DNA of 64,000 bases from Paenibacillus sp. JDR-2 (GTDB taxonomy: Bacteria > Bacillota > Bacilli > Paenibacillales > Paenibacillaceae), in the NCBI RefSeq assembly GCF_000023585.1, contig NC_012914.1, forward strand, positions 954,001-1,018,000, read 5' to 3'. Below are positions 10,001 through 19,545 of this stretch, piece after piece (position 1 is the first letter of the stretch; each line of letters starts with the position of its first letter). Below the pieces are notes generated by a model. It was not told the DNA's origin. It saw only the letters and a list, made by a program, of their open reading frames with translations, and ran no database searches. Both the position numbers and the translations under genes were made by a program.

Positions 10001-13000
10001 CGGCAGCAGCCGACGACAAAGCGATTCTTGTCTTTATGCTTGGCGGAAGCGATGCGGATGTCAACATCGATAATGTGGTTATGACCCGTCTGACCAACAA
10101 TGGCATCGGCGACTTGCCGCTCTCCGAGCAGTTCCCGCTGAAGAACGGCGACTTCTCGAACGGCAAAGCATCGTGGAACCTGCATGTGCAAGGCTCTTAC
10201 GACGGCTGGGATAAAGTGACCGGCTATAACGAAGAGGCAGGAAGCATGAAGGTTAACGTAAACAGCGTTGGCAACAATCCTTGGGATGTCATGCTGATGC
10301 AAAACGATTTTACTCTCCGCAAGGACAATACCTATCTTGTATCCGTAGATCTCAAATCAACCGCGGAGCGCGACGTGGAGATTGTCGTGGATAATGCCGG
10401 CGGACGGCTGCTCTCGAAGATGGAGCACCTGACGGCAGACTATCAGACCTTTACGTATGAGCTGCCTGTTACGGCAGATACGTTAGCCTCCTTTAAAGTA
10501 CTGCTCGGCAAGCAAGCAACCAATCCGGCAGGCGCGCATGATGTGTACGCGGACAATGTACGCGTGGAAATCAAAGGCGCACGCGAGAAAGCCTTCCTAT
10601 TAAAGAACGGCTACTTCACGGACGGGGAAGCGAACTGGTCGAAACATATTCAAGGCGTCTATGACGGTACTTCGAAAGCAACGTTTGATTTTACAAGCGG
10701 CAGAGCAAAGATCAATGTCGAGAATGTAGGCGCGAATCCTTGGGATGTGATGCTCTTCCAAGAACCGCTTCCGGTGAAGAAGGATAATACCTATATCGTA
10801 ACCTTTGATGCAAGATCAACAGTGGCCAAAACCATTGAGGTTATTGCGGAGAACGGCACTTATACCCGTTATCTGAATCAAAAATTTACGCTAGGCGAAA
10901 CAACGAAGAGCTACGCCTTCGAGTTTACGATGCCTAAGGATGATACGGTAGGCTTGAAGTACCTCCTTGGCAAGAACGGCGATGCCCTGGCAGCTCATGA
11001 TGTCTTTATCGACAACGTCCGATTCGAGCGGAAGGGCGCCAAGGAAGCATTGGGAGAAAGGGTATCGCTCGTGAACGATATCCGCCTTACTTCGGCTCCA
11101 ATCGTTACGCCTGACGTGACGGACAACAGCCTGGGCAAGGACATTACGCTGACCTTTGCATCCCAGCCGGGCTGGAGCAGCTCGATTAACGCGATCACCG
11201 TGGACGGAACAGCGCTTGAGGCAGAAGATTACGCGGTGGGAACAAACAGCATTACGATCAAAGCGAGCGTATTTGCAGCAGCAGGCGATTACGTTATCGT
11301 TATTGCGGCAACCGGTTACGAGCTGGGGCAAGTCACGCAAACGGTCGAGGCGCAGCAAATGTGGAGCTTGGTCTGGTCCGACGAGTTTAACGGCGATGCC
11401 GTCACTCCCGATACAAACGGCGTCGACTTGACGAAGTGGGGCTACCAGGAAGGCAATGGCTCCGAATACGGCGTTGCGGACTGGGGCAATAACGAGCAGC
11501 AATACTACCGCAAGCAAAATATCGCCGTTGATCCGGCAACCGGCAATCTGGTTATTACCGCGAAAAAAGAGACGTTTAACGGCAAGCCGTATACGTCCGG
11601 CCGTCTCTGGACCAGCAATACGTTTACGAAAGCCTACGGCAAATTCGAAGCCCGGATGAAGCTGCCGGAAGGAACAGGCATATGGCCGGCCTTCTGGATG
11701 ATGCCAGCCGATAGCGAATACGGCGGCTGGGCAGCATCCGGAGAGCTCGATATTATGGAAGCGAGAGGCCGTCTGCCGCATGAAGTCGGCGGAACGATCC
11801 ATTACGGCAAGAACGCTCCGAACAATAAAGCAACGGGTGCGGCTTACACCTTCCCCGAAGGCGAATCGATCTCCGGCTATCATACCTACTCGGTAGAATG
11901 GGAGCCGGGCGAGATCCGCTGGTACGTGGACGGCAATCTCTATCAAACGGTTAACAACTGGAACAGCTGGGGAGCCGATCAGCCGGATAAATACGCTTAT
12001 CCCGCGCCGTTTGACAAACCGTTCTATATTATTCTAAACCTGGCCGTCGGCGGTCAATTTGACGGCAATCGTCTTCCGGCTGACAGCGATCTGCCAGCTA
12101 AAATGGAAGTGGACTATGTTCGCGCCTACGAACTGACGGGCCGTCCTTACCGTACGCCGGTAGAGCCGGATTCGAAGGACGAGATTCCGGCTAACGCAAA
12201 AGCGATTGTCGATCAGGACTTCGAGCATGGCCTGACCGATATTACGGATTCCACGCAGGCGCTTGATGCGAACTACTGGAACTTCCTGCATACGCCGGAC
12301 TTTGGCGGCGCGGGTTCCGCGGTTGTGGATACCATTGGCGACGATAAGTTCGCCAAAGTATCGATTACGGGTGGCGGCAACCAGAATTACGCTCTGCAAT
12401 TGATTCAGTATGCAACCATTACGAAAGGCCATGCTTACAAAATCAGCTTTGACGCCAAAGCGGCGGCGGCAAGAAATATCAGCCTGAAGGTAGGCGGCGA
12501 TGCGGATAACGGCTGGGGCGCTTATTCGGATAATTTCGATGCCGCGCTGACAACCAATCTGAAGCATTATGAATACCGCTTCCTGATGAATAACGATACC
12601 GATCTTGCCGCGCGGCTGGAGCTTAACCTTGGTCTCAATACCAATACGGTATGGATCGGCAATATCAAGATCGAAGAGGTTGACGCGGTATCCGAGCAAA
12701 ACGGGGCAAAAGCGCCGCTTGGCAACGGACAGCATGTGTACAACGGCAATTTCGATCTGGGATCGATGGACCGTATGACTTACTGGAACTTTGAAACTTC
12801 AGGCGGCGCGAATGCTGCCGCTTCGGTTGACCCAGATGCAAGACAGCTTGATGCAGCCATCGCAAACGGCGGAGACAGTCCACCCAACATTACCTTAACG
12901 CAAAAAGGAATCAATCTGCTGCAAAACGATTCCTATAAACTGAACTTCAAGGCTTCGGCAGACTCGGAACGTTCCATTAAGGTTTCATTCGTAAGCAAAG

Positions 13001-15771
13001 ACGGCCATACGGTCTATGCTTCGAAGGACTTTACAATCGGCACGGCAATGGGCAATCAGGAGTTCGCGTTTACCATGCCGGTTGGCGTAACGGATGAGGA
13101 AGGCCAGCTTGTCTTTGGACTAGGCGGCAATGATGCGGATGTTGCAATCGACAATGTCTCCTTGATCCGCACGACAAATAATAACTTCGACTTCACGGGC
13201 GTGGATCTGTTCCCGCTGAAGAACGGCGATTTCTTCGCCAGCCTTCTGAATTGGGAGCAGAATACGCAAGATGGCGGAGCTGCGCAATTCTCTACGGAGA
13301 ATGGCGCCGCGAAGCTTAATATCACAAGCCTGGGCAATCAGCCGTATAGCAATATGCTGATTCAAGGCGGAATGAGCTTCAAGAAGGGCTTAACATATAC
13401 GCTGGAGTTTGACGTAAAAGCCTCCGTTGCCCGCGACCTGCAAGCGACATTGGAAAATGCATCGTACGTCCGGAGATTTGATTCCGGCATGCAAACAGTC
13501 GGTACGGACTGGACGCATCTGAAATTTACGGTTCGCCCTACAGCCGACGAATTGCTGGCGCTTAAAATCATGCTTGGCAAGACGCCTGGCGGTGCGGTAG
13601 GTACCGTATGGATCGACAACGTGGTGCTTGAAGTGGAAAATGCGCCGGTGAAGCGTCCGCCTACGATGGTAGCGGACAGTACGGATAACCTTGCTGGCCA
13701 AGAGATCGCGATTCCTTTTGCGGATGACGCTGCCTGGAGAGGCGCTATTACGTCGGTGTCCGTAAACGGTGCTGCTCTGAATGGTTCGCAATACACCATC
13801 ACGGCAGGTACATTGACGCTTCATTCGGATGTCTTCTCCGTTGACGGCAACTACCCTGTGAAGGTAGCCGCGACCGGATACGGCGATGCTGTCCTGACGC
13901 AGCAAGTTTTCGCCGGCGATGGCAACCTCGTATTGAACGGCAGCTTTACGAACGGTACGGCGAACTGGGAATCGTGGAAAGGAGCCGACGACTACTCTTC
14001 GATTACGGTAGAGGATGAGAAGGCGACAATCCAAATCAACTATAACGGCGGCATGGATCCGCAATGGGGCGTTCCGTATACGTGGTCCACGCAGTTCATG
14101 CAATCCGGCATCAAGCTGCAATCCGGCAAAACGTATGAGCTAAGCTTTAAAGCCTGGTCGACCGTTAACCGTCCGATTCTGGTCGAGTTGACCGGGTATA
14201 GCGGCAATCAGCAGGTGTTGTTCAATCTTACAGGCGACTCTTCTACGGTCTACACGAAAGTATTGAAGCCAACAGCCGACATGACGCTGACGGTGAAATA
14301 CTTGCTCGGTAACGTGATTAGCGGGGACATCACGACACCATCCGGCGAGCATACGATTCATATCGATGAAGTAGCTGTCCGCGAGAAGGTATCACCGCCA
14401 ACAGTAACAGCAGATTCGACGGATAATAAGCTGACCTATCCAATTGAACTGACTTTTACGGATAATGCCGCGTGGAGTAACGCCATTACGGGTATTACGG
14501 TTGACGGGGAAGCTGTGACTGCAGGTAAATATACGGTTGCAGCAGGCAAAATCACGCTTGACGCGTCCCTGTTCCCATCGGTCAAGACGTACTCGATCGC
14601 CATCCTGGCTAATGGATATGCGGCAGCGGAAGTTTCGCAGGAAGTGAAGACCAACGCGAAGAACATCGCGCTTGGCAGCACGGCAACCGCATCGACCAAC
14701 AATCAGCCTGCGTCTAACGCGATTGACGGCAAGGCCGGAACAAGATGGGAGAGCGCTGCACAGGATCCGCAGTGGATCTCGCTTGATCTGAAGAAGCTTT
14801 ACAAGCTGGACAGCATGACGCTGAGCTGGGAAGGGGCTTACGGCAAGACGTATACGGTTCAAGTCTCTTCGGCGGAAACGCCGGGGGATAACGACTGGAC
14901 AACAATCTTTACCGAGCCTTCCGGCAACGGCGGTATCGACAACATTACGCTGCACGGCGAAGAAGCGCGTCATGTACGGATCTATGGTACGGCAAGAGGT
15001 ACCCAATGGGGCTACTCGTTGTGGGAGGTTGAAGTATACGGCAATCCGTTGAGTCCCGATCCGGTATTGCCGCTTGGTCCAGCTTTGACAGCGGATACGA
15101 CCGATAATAAGGTTGGCAATAGCATCGATCTTGCCTTTACCGGCGATTCCGCATGGGAAAGCGCGATTACGGCCGTTAAAGTAAACAATGCAGCACTTGC
15201 AGCCGGTCAGTACACGGTTGCGGCAGGCAAAATTACACTGAACCCAAGCGTATTCGCTGCGGCAGGCAGCTACCCTATTACAGTGACAGCATCGGGTTAT
15301 GCCGATACGGAAGTGACGCAAGTCATCGCAGCGGATGTGAACCTTGCCCTAGGCAAGACAGCCGTCGCTTCCTCCGTACAAGGCGCATTCCTGGCGGCTG
15401 AAGCAACTGACGGCGATTCCGGCTCGAGATGGGGCGCGGATTGGACAACAAACACGGATAACCATCCGGAGTGGATTTACGTGGATCTTGGTGCCGTAGA
15501 ATCCTTCAGCAAACTTGTTCTGAACTGGGAAGGAGCTTACGGGAAATCGTTCGACATTCAAGTGGCTCAGCCTGGTGCCGATCTGACCGATAACGCGAGC
15601 TGGACGACAGTCCATACCGTCTCGGGACAATCGCTTAGCGGAGACGGCTTGAAGCAGATCATCAACCTGGATGCGCCTGCGCAAGGTCAATATGTTCGAA
15701 TTTACGTAACGGAGAAGGGCTTTGCTCCATACGGTCCTTCGTTATACGAAATCGAGATCTATAACAGCTAG
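7045..15771 (+). CDS. Giant surface-anchored endo-beta-1,3-glucanase with two GH16 domains
   Basis: About 2,908 residues from GTG 7045 (the next codon, TTG 7048, is also possible); GAGAGGGG is the ribosome site. There is a signal peptide to about residue 30. Approximate domain order: three SLH domains (46-92, 101-151, 165-213); beta-helix-like region (214-350); P/T linker (355-406); GH16-1 (407-663, catalytic E533 and E538 in GEIDIMEA); CBM4/9-like modules (687-853, 867-1016, 1030-1179, 1184-1332); DUF1533-type domain (1351-1437); GH16-2 (1439-1699, E1567 and E1572 in GELDIMEA); CBM-like modules (1714-1880, 1894-2043, 2056-2199); DUF1533 (2203-2291); CBM-like (2292-2448); DUF1533 (2450-2536); F5/8-C discoidin (2537-2667); DUF1533 (2677-2763); F5/8-C (2764-2908). 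The SLH domains hold it on the cell-wall polymer while it cuts laminarin-type glucan. The two halves are clear internal duplicates. Laminarinase specificity is inferred from the family. Confidence 0.93.
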   Translation: MLTRKKTRRLLSLVMSVVIAVSYVPSAVFAASDTSAVATSAAAPDVAGHWASQQVTDWTSKGLVNSYPDGTFKPEQGITRAEFTKLINSLFGFTAKGENSFSDVGANAWYADSVSIGKKAGFINGYPDGTFKPNAAITRQEAAKMAAGLFSLPAVTAADPLEAFQDKSQVGAFAVEPLGQLVSGGYLKGFPNGTVQPLKSITRAEAVVLLSRLAGEVYVKAQTYKDQKLAGNGLVNLDGVTIENSAIGGNLYLTAGIGEGDFTLKNTEVNGTIFISGGGVHSIHLNNVHVPAIIVDKKEGPVRVIVDGSEVGTMDLNSDTVLETNNSDIDHLNSNQSDSSLNGKDLDKDQTYVVDSGSTPGTGGGSNGGGGTPTPAPTAAPTPTPTPTPTETATPTPTPTPTPVDEWEVVWSDEFDGSGSNLDTNGVNLDKWGYQLGTGSQYGLDGWGNNEQQSYEADNMKVEDGKLVITAKKEANSNNKPYTSGRIFTQNTFAKAYGKFEAKLKLPKGQGFWPAFWMMPATSEYGTWASSGEIDIMEAVGRLPGEVSGTIHYGKAAPGNRYTGNKYNFPSGTDFSGEHVYAVEWEPGEIRWLVDGVVYQTQNNWNSWGIDQPAKYAYPAPFDKPFYMILNLAVGGNFDGGKMPLDDNARTMEVDYVRVYDKKGGYGAEGLEEPKVEQEALPDNHKPAIDGNYVHDINFANGFKTVATDSDTLDPEKWNFVHVPTYNGNGSIGTDVIGGKTYAKADITAGGSQDYSVQLIQNVTVGKGRYYKLSFDAKSTTNRTMSAKIGGGADRGWATYSDVLSASLTDEFKTYSMTFQMAADTDVLARLELNIGLNTNPVWIGNVKLEEVDAPDPYNEDAAKEPINGNHVYNGNFDLGRLDRLTYWHFNTADGAAATASVDPEDREFKANITNGGANASSITLLQKGVNLIPNNDYQVKFNASSASDRTIKVGIQKQDGTNAVDPIEVNLTSSSAVQTVNFNSAAAADDKAILVFMLGGSDADVNIDNVVMTRLTNNGIGDLPLSEQFPLKNGDFSNGKASWNLHVQGSYDGWDKVTGYNEEAGSMKVNVNSVGNNPWDVMLMQNDFTLRKDNTYLVSVDLKSTAERDVEIVVDNAGGRLLSKMEHLTADYQTFTYELPVTADTLASFKVLLGKQATNPAGAHDVYADNVRVEIKGAREKAFLLKNGYFTDGEANWSKHIQGVYDGTSKATFDFTSGRAKINVENVGANPWDVMLFQEPLPVKKDNTYIVTFDARSTVAKTIEVIAENGTYTRYLNQKFTLGETTKSYAFEFTMPKDDTVGLKYLLGKNGDALAAHDVFIDNVRFERKGAKEALGERVSLVNDIRLTSAPIVTPDVTDNSLGKDITLTFASQPGWSSSINAITVDGTALEAEDYAVGTNSITIKASVFAAAGDYVIVIAATGYELGQVTQTVEAQQMWSLVWSDEFNGDAVTPDTNGVDLTKWGYQEGNGSEYGVADWGNNEQQYYRKQNIAVDPATGNLVITAKKETFNGKPYTSGRLWTSNTFTKAYGKFEARMKLPEGTGIWPAFWMMPADSEYGGWAASGELDIMEARGRLPHEVGGTIHYGKNAPNNKATGAAYTFPEGESISGYHTYSVEWEPGEIRWYVDGNLYQTVNNWNSWGADQPDKYAYPAPFDKPFYIILNLAVGGQFDGNRLPADSDLPAKMEVDYVRAYELTGRPYRTPVEPDSKDEIPANAKAIVDQDFEHGLTDITDSTQALDANYWNFLHTPDFGGAGSAVVDTIGDDKFAKVSITGGGNQNYALQLIQYATITKGHAYKISFDAKAAAARNISLKVGGDADNGWGAYSDNFDAALTTNLKHYEYRFLMNNDTDLAARLELNLGLNTNTVWIGNIKIEEVDAVSEQNGAKAPLGNGQHVYNGNFDLGSMDRMTYWNFETSGGANAAASVDPDARQLDAAIANGGDSPPNITLTQKGINLLQNDSYKLNFKASADSERSIKVSFVSKDGHTVYASKDFTIGTAMGNQEFAFTMPVGVTDEEGQLVFGLGGNDADVAIDNVSLIRTTNNNFDFTGVDLFPLKNGDFFASLLNWEQNTQDGGAAQFSTENGAAKLNITSLGNQPYSNMLIQGGMSFKKGLTYTLEFDVKASVARDLQATLENASYVRRFDSGMQTVGTDWTHLKFTVRPTADELLALKIMLGKTPGGAVGTVWIDNVVLEVENAPVKRPPTMVADSTDNLAGQEIAIPFADDAAWRGAITSVSVNGAALNGSQYTITAGTLTLHSDVFSVDGNYPVKVAATGYGDAVLTQQVFAGDGNLVLNGSFTNGTANWESWKGADDYSSITVEDEKATIQINYNGGMDPQWGVPYTWSTQFMQSGIKLQSGKTYELSFKAWSTVNRPILVELTGYSGNQQVLFNLTGDSSTVYTKVLKPTADMTLTVKYLLGNVISGDITTPSGEHTIHIDEVAVREKVSPPTVTADSTDNKLTYPIELTFTDNAAWSNAITGITVDGEAVTAGKYTVAAGKITLDASLFPSVKTYSIAILANGYAAAEVSQEVKTNAKNIALGSTATASTNNQPASNAIDGKAGTRWESAAQDPQWISLDLKKLYKLDSMTLSWEGAYGKTYTVQVSSAETPGDNDWTTIFTEPSGNGGIDNITLHGEEARHVRIYGTARGTQWGYSLWEVEVYGNPLSPDPVLPLGPALTADTTDNKVGNSIDLAFTGDSAWESAITAVKVNNAALAAGQYTVAAGKITLNPSVFAAAGSYPITVTASGYADTEVTQVIAADVNLALGKTAVASSVQGAFLAAEATDGDSGSRWGADWTTNTDNHPEWIYVDLGAVESFSKLVLNWEGAYGKSFDIQVAQPGADLTDNASWTTVHTVSGQSLSGDGLKQIINLDAPAQGQYVRIYVTEKGFAPYGPSLYEIEIYNS

Positions 15772-15778
15772 TAAATTG

Positions 15779-15834
15779 TATTGCGCAAAAATGCCCGCTC
15801 GAGGCACGTTTGAGCGCAAAAAGACACACTAATT
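15779..15834. repeat. Intergenic direct repeat, copy 1
   Basis: A stretch of about 56 bases beginning TATTGCGCAAAAATGCCCGC recurs at 16017-16072 with one mismatch. Its first 20 bases also occur at 15852-15871. The 600 bases between the glucanase gene and hemL contain no credible gene, only this repeat family and hairpins. Confidence 0.85.
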
Positions 15835-15887
15835 TGTGAGGTTAGACTCACTATTGCGCAAAAATGCCCGCGATAGGCATGAATACA

Positions 15888-15920
15888 GCGGAAAAGCTCA
15901 CTAATAGTGAGCTTTTCCGC
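15888..15920. repeat. Perfect 15-bp inverted repeat (REP-like hairpin)
   Basis: Arms GCGGAAAAGCTCACT and AGTGAGCTTTTCCGC are separated by AAT. There is no T run, so it is not a classic terminator, although it could stabilise the 3' end of the glucanase mRNA. Related sequence is seen again near 55770-55970. Confidence 0.85.
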
Positions 15921-16016
15921 CGTAAAGCGGTGCTCGGTGCTGCTTCAAGCTCGAAATAGTGAGTAATTCCGCCTAAAGCGCACGCTTCTCCTCACAAACA
16001 GTGAGGCTACCTTCAC

Positions 16017-16072
16017 TATTGCGCAAAAATGCCCGCTCGAGGCACGTTTGAGCGCAAAAAGCCACACTAATT
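16017..16072. repeat. Intergenic direct repeat, copy 2
   Basis: Near-identical to 15779-15834 (one difference), offset by 238 bases. It lies between the glucanase gene and hemL. Confidence 0.85.
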
Positions 16073-16124
16073 ATTGAGGCCACCATCACTATTGCGCCAA
16101 CATGCTGCCCGAGGGTTGTATTGG

Positions 16125-16185
16125 CGAAGAAAAGGGGTGTCCAATCGTCATGTTCATGACTTATGGGATACCCTCTTTTCTTGTT
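16125..16185 (+). terminator. Possible terminator hairpin downstream of the glucanase gene
   Basis: An imperfect inverted repeat pairs AAGAAAAGGGGTGTCC with GGGATACCCTCTTTTCTT around a loop that is itself palindromic (TCATGTTCATGA). The T-rich 3' arm suits plus-strand termination, but the site is about 350 bases after the stop codon. Confidence 0.4.
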
Positions 16186-16220
16186 CATGCGGCGTTAGTG
16201 CGGTGCGGGTGAGCAGAGCA

Positions 16221-16295
16221 ATAAGACCCCAGCAGGGTCTTATCATTAGATCGATTAGTGGAAATGATCGGTATAAGACCCTTTGAGGGTCTTAT
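16221..16295. repeat. Two tandem hairpins with identical arms
   Basis: ATAAGACCC/GGGTCTTAT occurs twice, at 16221-16243 (loop CCAGCA-like) and 16273-16295 (loop TTTGA), about 52 bases apart. The arms are identical and only the loops differ. Confidence 0.8.
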
Positions 16296-16330
16296 TTGCC
16301 TTAATGGCCGCTAAGTGGTTTGATAAATGA

Positions 16331-16363
16331 AAAAGCTGTTCCGTTTCGTACGGAACAGCTTTT
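16331..16363 (-). terminator. Terminator of the hemL-type gene
   Basis: Perfect 13-base arms AAAAGCTGTTCCG and CGGAACAGCTTTT with a 7-base loop lie eight bases beyond the minus-strand stop codon and end in a T run on that strand. Confidence 0.85.
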
Positions 16364-16370
16364 ATATCTT

Positions 16371-17681
<1,311 letters not shown>

Positions 17682-17910
17682 GAAAGAAATCCTCCGTAAT
17701 TCGTAATATGTAAGCCGTTTGCGTGCGCAAGCAGCCTGAATGAAGAAAAATCGACACTTCCCATTATCGCGCAGTCGGAGCAAAAAGCAAAGTCATGCTC
17801 AAGGGGCGTTTCTTGCCAAACAGATATCTTTCTCCCCGTTGTAATTTATAGGCAAAGCAAGTTGCGTGATCTTCATCCGCCAATGCATGGCTATGCTGCT
17901 CATTCACTCT

Positions 17911-18100
17911 TTGTACGTAATGCAGTATATATTTGCCCCAGGAACAGGGTTAGGGCGAGTTATGCTGTACCAAATGCAGTATATCACTCGGAAGCTAGCT
18001 CAATTGGGCGGTTAAGTCTTATTATCCTGCATTCCGTGCAGCATATATCTGCCTATTGGCTCAAAATACGTGAATATGCTGTACTTCGTGCAGCGTATCG
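17911..18100. repeat. Degenerate intergenic repeats around TGCAG(T/C)ATAT
   Basis: Four related units have TGCAG cores at 17921, 17975, 18037 and 18089. Each core is preceded by a variable GTAC/CATT-type arm that makes a short inverted repeat (for example TGCTGTAC...TGCAGTAT). Spacing is 52-62 bases. No credible gene lies in 17682-18236. Confidence 0.55.
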
Positions 18101-18164
18101 CGCGACAGCTAATGATTAAACAAATGAAAGGTTAGTGAGCTCTAACTTTAACCGCAGGAATGCG

Positions 18165-18208
18165 AAAGGACCAGATCTCGCCGGTTGGCGGAGGTCTGGT
18201 CCTTTTTT
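18165..18208. terminator. Strong hairpin next to the 3' end of the LCP gene
   Basis: AAAGGACCAGA and TCTGGTCCTTT arms with an inner CGCC/GGCG stem are followed by a T run on the plus strand and by TTTCG on the minus strand. It lies 29 bases beyond the LCP stop codon, so it probably terminates that minus-strand gene, possibly in both directions. Confidence 0.65.
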
Positions 18209-18236
18209 GCAACGCTAACTCCCTTAATCTATATCC

Positions 18237-19292
18237 CTATTGCGCTGTGCTGCCGTTAGTTGCAGTGGTATCGGTTCCGTTCTCGGCGCCCGGTGAAGGG
18301 GATGGTGTGGTCTCTGTATCATCCTTCGCCAGCGTATCCTGAACCGAAGCCTTTAGCTCATCCAGGTCGCGAACGCCAATGACGGCTGCTCCGCCTACAT
18401 GCTCTTCGGCAATATCGTCCATCGGAGGAATTTGCTGCGTGCCTGCCAAGTGGGAATCTACGCCCAGCTGGCCAAGCTTCAGCATGTCCGTAACCTGAAG
18501 GTTCGTCTCAATGTAAGGCGATACGCTGTCCAGAATCTTTTTCATCTGGACGATGTTCCAGCCCGACTTAAGCTTATCGGCTACGGCGCCTAAAAATTCA
18601 CGTTGGCGCTCGGTACGGGTGAAGTCGCTCATTGCGTCGTGGCGGAAACGGACGTATTGCAAGGCTTTGTCGCCGTCGAGCAGCTGGTAGCCCTTCTTCA
18701 GATCGATATCATATTTATTTTTGTCGGCATTGTCTGTATAGTGCATATCCTTCTCAACATCGAAGTATACGCCGCCGATCGTATCGACCAATGCTTTGAA
18801 TCCTTCAAAATCGGTGTAGACATAATATTGAATATCCAGACCAAGCAGATCGCCAACCGTCTTCATGGCAAGCTGCGGTCCGCCTAACGTAATGGCTGTA
18901 TTGATCCGGCCTTTGCCATGACCCTCGATATCGACGTAGGTGTCGCGGAGGACGGAGAATAAATGAGCTTTTTTGGTTACCGGGTCAAACGACGCAATCA
19001 TAATTGAATCGGACCGCGGCACCTGATTTTCTTCCAAACCGCGGGCGTCGCCGCCCAGAAGCAGAATGTTGACGCGTTCTTTGCCTTCCCATTTCGGAGG
19101 TGCTTCTACGGTGGTGTTGTTTTCGAATTGGCCAAATCGGGAATCCTCTTTGTCCTTGCTGAAATTGTCTAACGAACTATATACGCCGGTGCCCCAGTAA
19201 ACAAGGCCGGCGATGGCAATAACTATAACTACGAGAAAACCGCTGAGTACCCATTTCCAAGGTTTTCTTTTCTTTTTAGCTTTTGTAGCCAT
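18237..19292 (-). CDS. LytR-CpsA-Psr (LCP) family cell-wall ligase
   Basis: 351 residues from ATG 19292 (MATKAKKKRKPW). AAAGGAG is upstream, at a longish 13 bases; longer in-frame starts exist but lack ribosome sites. A basic N-terminus and one membrane helix (about 13-35) are followed by the extracellular LCP domain, with NILLLGGDARG, RSDSIMIASFDP, LFSVLRDTYVDIEG and the arginine-rich VRFRHDAMSDFTRTERQ. LCP enzymes move polyprenyl-phosphate-linked glycopolymers such as teichoic acids onto peptidoglycan. The tail (about 315-351) is low-complexity T/S/P/G. The gene is monocistronic, with a hairpin downstream. A 12-base perfect palindrome, TGTAATATTACA, at 19412-19423 lies about 120 bases upstream and might be an operator. 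Confidence 0.92.
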   Translation of the reverse strand: MATKAKKKRKPWKWVLSGFLVVIVIAIAGLVYWGTGVYSSLDNFSKDKEDSRFGQFENNTTVEAPPKWEGKERVNILLLGGDARGLEENQVPRSDSIMIASFDPVTKKAHLFSVLRDTYVDIEGHGKGRINTAITLGGPQLAMKTVGDLLGLDIQYYVYTDFEGFKALVDTIGGVYFDVEKDMHYTDNADKNKYDIDLKKGYQLLDGDKALQYVRFRHDAMSDFTRTERQREFLGAVADKLKSGWNIVQMKKILDSVSPYIETNLQVTDMLKLGQLGVDSHLAGTQQIPPMDDIAEEHVGGAAVIGVRDLDELKASVQDTLAKDDTETTPSPSPGAENGTDTTATNGSTAQ

Positions 19293-19545
19293 GACTGTAG
19301 TAGTGCTCCTTTCAGCAACTCTTCCTGCAAAAGTGTGTAAACCCAAATCAGACAGGCGATCCATCGCTCCCGAACCGATGATGCCTGCCATTTACGCAAA
19401 ACAATAACTATTGTAATATTACATATCATAAAATTATAAAGCGGAACGATGGATAGACGCAAGTTTTATCGTTTCCCTTGGAAAAAACTCATAATTCCCC
19501 GGGAAATGTCGACCGTTCAAAACGGAGAGGAGATTATTCAAGCTT

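Noticed and set aside
17911..18100. Possible CRISPR array
   Set aside because: Repeats are short and degenerate, spacing varies from 52 to 62 bases, and no cas genes are present.
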